DNA from: Triticum aestivum
Lineage: Eukaryota; Streptophyta; Magnoliopsida; Poales; Poaceae
DNA: 64,000 nucleotides
Reading direction: 5' to 3'
Assembly (NCBI RefSeq): GCF_018294505.1
Contig: NC_057807.1
Location: forward strand, 270,363,369 to 270,427,368
This document shows positions 57,028-64,000 of this stretch, piece after piece. Made by a program: the position numbers and the translations under genes. Under the pieces are notes generated by a model, which was not told the DNA's origin, ran no database searches, and saw nothing but the letters and a program-made list of their open reading frames with translations. Position 1 is the stretch's first letter; each line of letters starts with the position of its first letter.

Positions 57028-57878
57028 GTCCGGTGAATGCGGCATTGATGTCCTGGAGAGACAGTGACCGTTTCAGGCGGGAAGCGCGCGCTAGCGATGG
57101 AAGGGGTTTCGGTGTGTAGTGGCACTAAGATCGGTCGCTCACGATAGTACATACTCCGTACCATACTACCATAGTACCCTCTCTAGCTAGGCTGTTTTAT
57201 AGATTGTCATTGTGATGGACGATATACATGAGCAAGGCGCTCCGAGTATGACCGTTGGTGTTGAGTCAGGTGAATACATGCTCGGCGTTCGCGTAGGCCT
57301 CCATCAAACATCCAAACAGTAATGTCAGGCACCGCCGGGGCGCGCATGTGATGGGCTCGCCGTTTGCATTTCGCCATGAGCAGGAATTTGATTTAGAGGG
57401 CGATGTGCATGCATTAGCATGCTTTGACAGCGTGAGCGTGAGTGTCTGACGCGAAGTATTTCATTTTCATTTGGCTGACGAGGGTGCGTTGCAGCGACGA
57501 GTCCGTGGTTTGATTCCCCACATACGCATAATTTGGTTTTTACAGTATTTCTTTCTCCATTGACATGTAGGCCCGCGTAGATAGATAAAGAACACGAGCT
57601 AATGAGGCGCATGCGGACTATTTGACTGGTCAACCAGACAAATACGGAGCTATACGCTGAGCCAGTGACCGTATAATCACCATATCTTGTATACAATGAT
57701 CAAAGTGAGCTATCAAGACAAGTTCGATGACTGCCAATGCATTTTACTCGGTAATAAATGACCAGGATTGAAGGGGAATCCAAATTTCCTTCGTCTTTTG
57801 TCCTTGAGCTCTTGACAAACCAATGCACTATACGGTTGTCCGGCCACTCCACCCCAGAGCTCTCACCAAGCGTCGTTC
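57028..57878. other. Upstream region of the small ORF; no gene
   Basis: 57040-57110 (GCGGCATTGATG ... GGGAAGCGCGCGCTAG) is repeated at 60500-60565. Nothing else recognisable. Confidence 0.4.
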
Positions 57879-58265
57879 ATGCCACCGTGCCGCACACTAA
57901 CCGGTAAGGCAGCGATGGCATCCCGCCGCGCCGAGTTCCTCGCCGCCCACGACCGCACACAAAATGGTAGGGAAGCGATGGCATCCCGCCGTGCCGAGTT
58001 CATCGCCGCTCGTGACCTCACAACTATGTGGGAGGAATTTGAAGATGCGAAGGTCGAATGGGCGGTAGAGCAAGAGGCAGCCAAAGCCGCACAGAGGGAG
58101 CGGAAAATTCAAAAAGCACTCAAGAAAAGAGAGGCCCGCTGCCACAAGAAAGAAAAGGACGCACGCGCTACTGCGGAGAGGTCGACGGAGATCCAAGCAC
58201 GGTGGGGTGTCGCCGACAAAGCCGGGAAGGAGAACGACGGCGTTTGGCCAGCATGTGAGAAGTAG
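57879..58265 (+). CDS. Small Lys/Arg/Ala-rich protein, unrecognised
   Basis: 128 codons, no intron. The N-terminus has a repeat, MASRRAEFLAAHDRTQNG then MASRRAEFIAARDLTT, at residues 13-46. The rest (KVEWAVEQEAAKAAQRERKI, LKKREARCHKKEKDARATAERS) is a highly charged predicted helix, probably a coiled coil. No known family. The ATG is CATGCCACC; a start at either internal Met would also be possible. The length and even composition support a real ORF, but a relic of a larger gene cannot be excluded. Confidence 0.45.
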   Translation: MPPCRTLTGKAAMASRRAEFLAAHDRTQNGREAMASRRAEFIAARDLTTMWEEFEDAKVEWAVEQEAAKAAQRERKIQKALKKREARCHKKEKDARATAERSTEIQARWGVADKAGKENDGVWPACEK

Positions 58266-61200
58266 TAGTACTAGTAGTTAGTGTGTGTGTCTGTGTCTGA
58301 GTACGAGCATGTACCAGTACTACTAGTTACTACTGTAGTTTTTAGAGCAAATTACCAGTACATTAGCCTAGACTAAATGGAAAAATTCCTATCCTATGCA
58401 TCAAATGGCATCTCTTTCTCTATAGGAATTGAGATGCATGTCATCTCACTTCCTATGATTTTCATATTCGTATAAAATTCATATCCTATGAACGAAAGGA
58501 GGCCTCTATTGGAGTAACTATTGTAGCTAGCAGTACTGCTGGTACAGTAGTTTTCATCAAGAAGCGGAATTCAACAAAGTCATGATGGTTCCTTCGTCCG
58601 AGCAACTTCAAAGTGGGAAGTGGGCCTGTGATTTGACGGCTCATTAGTCATTGTTACTGCGGCGCGACAACCGGGGTGACTCTCCCTTGGAGTTCTGCGT
58701 GCATGGCAAGTGGACCAGGATGGTCGACGTCCCACATGTTGGCGAATGGAAGTATTTTTTCCATATCGAGGAGCAAGGAAACCGTGTGGTATAGTATCAC
58801 TGCTGATTGGTTCTCAAAAAAATAGTATCACTGCTGATTTATAATTATTTTTTATTTCTGATGAATGCTAGCATTTCAACTCTTACGACGAAGAGTGCCA
58901 AACACGGCACGTGATGGATGTCCCACACGTCAGCGAAAGGAGTGGGACATGAACAGCGTGGTAGAGCCCATCGTAAAAGAAAAACAGCATGGTAGAGCGT
59001 CTCCACTTCTTCCACTTCTGGGTCGGAGACCACACGTAGTAGTACTTAGTGGTATGAACGATACAAAGTGCGACCTGGAGAGAAAGACACATCTAGTTGG
59101 AAGGTCTCGGGGCATACACGTAAACAAATATAAAAGTTAATACGTGCCTCCAACTAATATAGTAGTAGTAGAGTACTTAGCCACGTACTCCATAACATCA
59201 CCGTGCATTGCACGTGCAACATTTAGTGGTAGTACGTAGTAAGAGACAAATGCCGCCCAAGAGTTCCCTTCTCGACCTACTTTTGGGTGTTTGGTAGAGT
59301 GTATGGAGGGTGCATGAGTCCACACTAGTTTAGCACAAATACACTAGAAGCATGCATGAAGAGAGCATGCATGAAGAGGGGTGTTGAGTTGAGCATGCAT
59401 GAAGAGGGAACAACTATGCTGAGACAAGAATGCAACCAAACACACCCTATATGCCATGCATGTTCATACCATTTGTGCCTTTCTACTTCACTTACTATGC
59501 TACATTACTCAGGTTCGTACGTCCACTCCTGGGTACATGTCCGTCTCGTAGTTCCAGTCCCACGTGTTCTTCATATAGATGGAACGATCCTTGCATAACA
59601 CGTGCACCTTGATGCTAGATGTCTCGCGTGTTGGCAAAAGGATGAACAAAGCTCACGTAAAAAAATAGAGTGGAAGAACATAGATTCCCGACGACCGAGA
59701 AGGAGCAAAGAACCTCGTGTGGTGGAGCGTCTGCACTCATAATATTTACTATTATTCAGCGATATAAAATCAACCAATCATCTCCACAGTGGACTGGAAG
59801 AGTACGAAACACGGCAGCCTAGTGTAGTTACATCATACTAGTACATGGCTAACCCACGCTATCACCATATTTCTTGGCTTCCGTGTGACACCTATCTCTA
59901 GTAATCCAGCAGCCTGTATCGCTTCCCCCTCCTCGTCTCTATCAAAGTGCGACGGCTGGCGTTTTTGCCGTTTATTGAGGTCGGTTAACTCATTACATGT
60001 TAGCGACATGCCAAGAGCATTCTAAAAAAATTCCTTTCACGTTTCGTTTTCAAAAAGAAAAAAATCCTCTCACGTACGAATTTGACTGTATGCTTTGAGC
60101 CACTTGCATGTCCTATACTGCTCCTGTTTGATACTCTAACTTAGCTAGAGGTTAGACTAACTCATGACTAACCCTGTACTAACTGTAGCCAAAGAGGTGT
60201 TTGGGTGACAGGGTTAGATTGACAATAAATGCACTTGATGGAGAGAGAGAAGTGATTTTTTAGTGGTCCCAATGAGAACTATCTCCAGTTAGCACCTCTT
60301 GGGTGGGATAGTTTTTTTGGTGGGTTCGGTGCAACTTGCTCCAATTTAAACCCTCGTGCTTGGATACTTTAGGGCTATTTGAGCCCCAACTAGCGGCGCA
60401 GAGCACTCACGTGCATCGGGAAGCGGTGCTCTCTCGGCCATCGCGCCACTTCAAAGCCGGCGCCAGTGAGAGGTCGCCTCTGCTCTGGCCTAGCATTAAT
60501 GCGGCACTGACGCTCCAGGGCGACGTTGACTGTTTCACGCGGGAAGCGCGCGCTGGCAAGGGAGTATAGGTTTTGAACCGTTTCAGGTGTAGTACTGGTA
60601 GTTTGCAAAACTACTTAATTATTGCACTCAGTTTCCTAAGAAATTGTGGTAAAAAACGTTACTCCACAGCCCGCTTCCCTTCTCCTTCCTCTTCCACCGC
60701 CCGCGCACGTCCGTGGGAAGCGACCGGTCAACCCTTATATAGGAGTGCTAGCACAAAAAAAAGCATGCATGACCACTAAAATTTCCATATTAAAGCGCCG
60801 CTCCGGCGGGAGTATGTTGTATGTTGTTACCTTCGGCTGGGCCATGGCTACCGGGCGACGGCGACCAGAGAAGAGGCGGCGGGAGGGGAATGAATGCATC
60901 TACTGTTTGGCTTCGCCTTCCGGCTTAAATAAATGGGCAGCATCAGGTGTGCCCGCGGGTGCACAAATTGTAACATACGTGTTTGCTTAAGTGGGCGTCA
61001 TGTAACTGGTGTGTGTGTGTGAGATATTCTGAGAGACAGAGTGCGTGTGTGCGACTCTACTCTTCGGACATGTACTCAACCTTTTGCATCGGGATATAAG
61101 TATAATGGTATTTACTTTAGCTAGTGATTTACGTGGCCATGTTAACATGGTTGTGTCAAAAAAATGTCACTTCCTGCTCGTGATTTGCGTTATATAATTA

Positions 61201-61824
61201 CAAGCAAGATTCTCGTGCATTGCATGGAACATCAATATGCATTTTTTTACAAAACACCTGTCGTGATTGACCCATGCAGGAGTAATCCCATGTGTAAAAA
61301 CTAATGATATCTCGAGAATTTTATCGAAAAACTGGTATCTCGAGAATGTCATCGAAAAAATGAAAAATGAGAGATAAGGCGAGCAGGAGTGGAGCGTGGT
61401 GGTGACTGGTGGGAGGAGTGGGTGGAGGCATGGGGATGGACGGCGCCGGCGGGCAGTAGCGGCCACCATGCTAGATTGTTCCAGATACTTCCTTTTTTAA
61501 TTGCTGAGCAATGAGGTTGTGGGAGATAAGGATGTGGAGAGAGGTGCGGGTATCTTTTGTAAAATTATCATAGTTTTCTTTCTATCCGCCAGATATAGAT
61601 CATACGGTCTATATTACAAGATGGCAGGCACACCATCATCGCCAACTCGTTTTTTATAAGGGTACAGATGATAAGTTCTGACTACTAAAGTAAAGTGGAA
61701 TTTGTCCATGTTATGCAAGTAAATTAAGGTGATTGTTTATCATACAGGTAAGGTTGGATGAAGGGTGGTAGGAACAAATGCTCCGCCTAGAGCATGTGTG
61801 TGTGAGATGGAGTCTTAGTGTGTG

Positions 61825-61825
<1 letters not shown>
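58266..61825. other. No gene; duplicated segments and short repeats
   Basis: 58550-58800 is the partner of 55130-55340. 60500-60565 is the partner of 57040-57110. GCATGCATGAAGAG occurs three times at 59350-59405. 60120-60385 has MITE-like character (TAGGGCTATTTGAGCCCC end) without a clear partner. Open frames lack family motifs. Confidence 0.45.

Positions 61826-61860
<35 letters not shown>
61826..61860 (+). repeat. (GT)n(GA)n microsatellite at the gap edge
   Basis: TGTGTGTGTG followed by at least nine GA units up to the gap, which probably explains why assembly stopped here. Confidence 0.9.
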
Positions 61861-62319
61861 NNNNNNNNNNNNNNNNNNNNNNNNNNNNNNNNNNNNNNNN
61901 NNNNNNNNNNNNNNNNNNNNNNNNNNNNNNNNNNNNNNNNNNNNNNNNNNNNNNNNNNNNNNNNNNNNNNNNNNNNNNNNNNNNNNNNNNNNNNNNNNNN
62001 NNNNNNNNNNNNNNNNNNNNNNNNNNNNNNNNNNNNNNNNNNNNNNNNNNNNNNNNNNNNNNNNNNNNNNNNNNNNNNNNNNNNNNNNNNNNNNNNNNNN
62101 NNNNNNNNNNNNNNNNNNNNNNNNNNNNNNNNNNNNNNNNNNNNNNNNNNNNNNNNNNNNNNNNNNNNNNNNNNNNNNNNNNNNNNNNNNNNNNNNNNNN
62201 NNNNNNNNNNNNNNNNNNNNNNNNNNNNNNNNNNNNNNNNNNNNNNNNNNNNNNNNNNNNNNNNNNNNNNNNNNNNNNNNNNNNNNNNNNNNNNNNNNNN
62301 NNNNNNNNNNNNNNNNNNN
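61861..62319. other. Assembly gap (459 N)
   Basis: Unknown bases; the true length may differ. Frames drawn across it are meaningless. Confidence 1.
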
Positions 62320-62985
62320 TATGGCAGAGGCCACCAACGATGGGGTGCGAGAGAGAAAATGTCTGTAGAGAGGGAAGAGAAGGCGTGTGCACGTGAGAGG
62401 AGTCTACATCGAGAGAACGTGTTTGTTCGAGAGACACCGAGGAAGACTACTATATATCGATGGTGCATGTAGGCGGGAACTAAACAAAGGGATGGTCTTA
62501 TTGGTTTCGGGGATATAGGGGAAGAGTGAGAGGAGGGGGGGGGGGTAGCTAGAAGGAGATTATTAAGTGTGAGTGTGTGTTTTACCCATCCAGGCGGAAG
62601 TTATGTGCACACAAGAGGAGAAAGATTCGATGTGGCATTAGGATTGAAGGTAATTAACTATGTATGGAGGCATAAAGACCTTGAACGTGCATGTGTGAGA
62701 GGTATACATGTATATGTGGGATGTGTGTGTGTGCGCGCGCGCATGATCGGGATAAAAGAAAGAAGACATAAGTCATAAGATCAACGACATGGGAAAGACG
62801 GATCGGTATGACAACAAGCATGCATGTGAGAATGCAGGGAAGAAGGCCCGACAATTGAGCATGTGTTTTTGTCTTTAAGAGATAGTGGCATGGGCTGGAG
62901 CATGCATCTATGGCGAGCAGAGGGAGTGAGGCACAACGATTGTGCAAAAGAGACCAACCTATAAATGCATATGTATGGAGAGACA
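62320..62985. other. No gene; GA/GT-rich
   Basis: Simple-sequence-like, with GTGTGTGCGCGCGCG at 62727 and G-runs at 62536. It grades into the tandem arrays that follow. Confidence 0.6.
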
Positions 62986-63375
62986 TATATAGTGTGGGTG
63001 ATAGGAAGCAAGACTCCGTTCGAGAAAAAAATGTTGACGGAGAAACTACAGATAGATACAGAGATGGAGATGCTAGCTAGAGGGACATCCGCTAGTTTGG
63101 GTGTTGGAGATGACCGCTGGGTGGTTCAGAGGGTGAAGTTATATATGTGTGTGAGAGGGCACTTGACTACATGTAGAGAGAAACATATGTAGTGTGCGTG
63201 ATAGGTACCAAGAGTGAGGGCGAGAAAGAAGGTTGATGGAGAAACAGATAAATAGAAAGATAAAGATGCTAGCTAGTGTGCGTTAGAGATAGAAGTCAAG
63301 TGGATCAGAAGGCTGAGTTATGTGTGTGGGTGTGAGAGAGATAGAGAGAGGGTGCATGTGAGTCACATACAAACA
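62986..63375 (+). repeat. Two ~190-bp tandem units
   Basis: 62990-63191 and 63192-63375 align: AGTGTGGGTGATAGG / AGTGTGCGTGATAGG, GTTGACGGAGAAAC / GTTGATGGAGAAAC, GATGCTAGCTAG in both, and GTGGTTCAGAGGGTGAAGTTA / GTGGATCAGAAGGCTGAGTTA. Part of a GA-rich satellite-like region. Confidence 0.75.
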
Positions 63376-63830
63376 GATAGCAGAGAGAAATGAGATCCTG
63401 AGAGACGGAGTTTTGTGTCTGCGAGAGAGAAAGATATTTCACAACGAGAGTGATAGCTAGAGAGACATATGAGGGAACGCAAGATATCTCTAGGGAGAGA
63501 GAGTGTGTGTGAGCGACATACAAGAGAACAATGGAGAAATATGAGACCCTGGGAGATAGAGTTTGTGTTTGTGTCTGAGAAAGAGATATTCAAGAGGAAG
63601 AGTCGTAGGTTCTCATATCTAAGTAGCAAAAGACATCTCTGTATGAGGGGTGTGCGAGTGGCACACATGGGAATAGTAGAGAGAAATGAGACCCCGGGAA
63701 ACAAAGTTTTGTGTTTGTGTGAGAGAAAGAGATTCCACATGGAGAATCATAGTTAGAGACACATAGCAGGGAGCGAGATATACTTAGAGAGAGATAGAGT
63801 GATGAAGGTCGAGGGAGAGAGTACTGTCAG
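63376..63830 (+). repeat. ~150-bp GA-rich tandem repeat, three copies
   Basis: Units near 63381, 63533 and 63679 each start GAGAAATGAGA-C-C-GG-A, then GTTTTGTGTCTG/GTTTGTGTTTGTG, a run of GAGA, a middle with CATAT..., and GAGACACATA or GCGACATA near the end. Divergence is roughly a quarter of positions by eye. The array continues toward the window end. Confidence 0.75.
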
Positions 63831-64000
63831 TGTGTTATGAAGATAAAAGATCATTATTGACATACAGGTAGCACGAGAGATACCTGAGAGATGATGAACG
63901 CGTATAGGTCCAGAGAGATAGTCCTATATAAGCATGAGTGATAGCTATATGAGATGAATATCTGGATTAAAGGGGATACAAATATTTAAACTGGAGATCA

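Noticed and set aside
61711..62472. Open frames across the N gap
   Set aside because: Most of their length is unknown sequence.
1..64000. tRNA or rRNA genes
   Set aside because: No tRNA-like cloverleaf with A and B boxes or rRNA segment was recognised by eye; a covariance-model scan would be decisive.

Overview
The window looks like intergenic-rich nuclear DNA of a Triticeae grass (wheat, Aegilops or a close relative). The evidence is the repeat content: a BARE/WIS/Angela-type solo LTR, a Fatima-like Ty3/gypsy element, a second Ty3/gypsy element with antisense genes (Tat/Retand-like), a CACTA element with GGATGAACAG subterminal repeats, Stowaway and Tourist MITEs, a MuDR-type MULE, and grass-expanded host families (DUF1668, F-box/FBD). 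Family names come from remembered sequence features, not a database search.

Layout. 1-3.14 kb: 5' end of a minus-strand gypsy element (gag, primer site, short LTR) with a solo LTR inserted a few codons into gag. 3.33-4.49 kb: frameshifted DUF1668 gene. 5.9-11.2 kb: AT-rich DNA holding a possible spliced minus-strand transcript without a recognisable protein. 11.2-23.3 kb: a MULE encoding a MURA transposase (+) and a plant-mobile-domain protein (-); it is split by an 8.3-kb Fatima-like element at 12,620-20,874 and further broken by point lesions and an internal deletion. 23.95-25.69 kb: an intact three-exon F-box/FBD gene (-). 28.0-28.86 kb: remnant of a spliced plus-strand gene with a hydrophobic C-terminal tail. 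29-38 kb: MITEs, a LINE 3' end, an LTR of an unclassified element and a CACTA left end with long tandem arrays. 38.3-41.8 kb: repeated exon-like cassettes and two Stowaways.

41,890-50,941 is a complete but non-autonomous gypsy element: 471-bp LTRs, 5-bp target duplication, Gag-protease on the plus strand, no recognisable reverse transcriptase or integrase, and a six-exon spliced gene on the minus strand. It sits 22 bp inside what looks like the first intron of a minus-strand transcription unit with a TATA box near 51,270. 52-61 kb: nested MITEs, hairpins, duplicated segments and two small unrecognised plus-strand genes (two exons at 53,808-54,481 with a four-fold 16-residue repeat; one exon at 57,879-58,265). 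61.86-62.32 kb is an assembly gap, followed by GA-rich tandem repeats to the end.

The intact-looking coding units are the F-box gene, the two small genes near 54 and 58 kb, and the Gag-protease ORF. The other protein genes carry visible breaks. The least explained signals are the spliced antisense gene with its 34-nt intron, the repeated exon cassettes at 38.9-41.1 kb, and the small-gene/duplication cluster at 53.8-60.6 kb.
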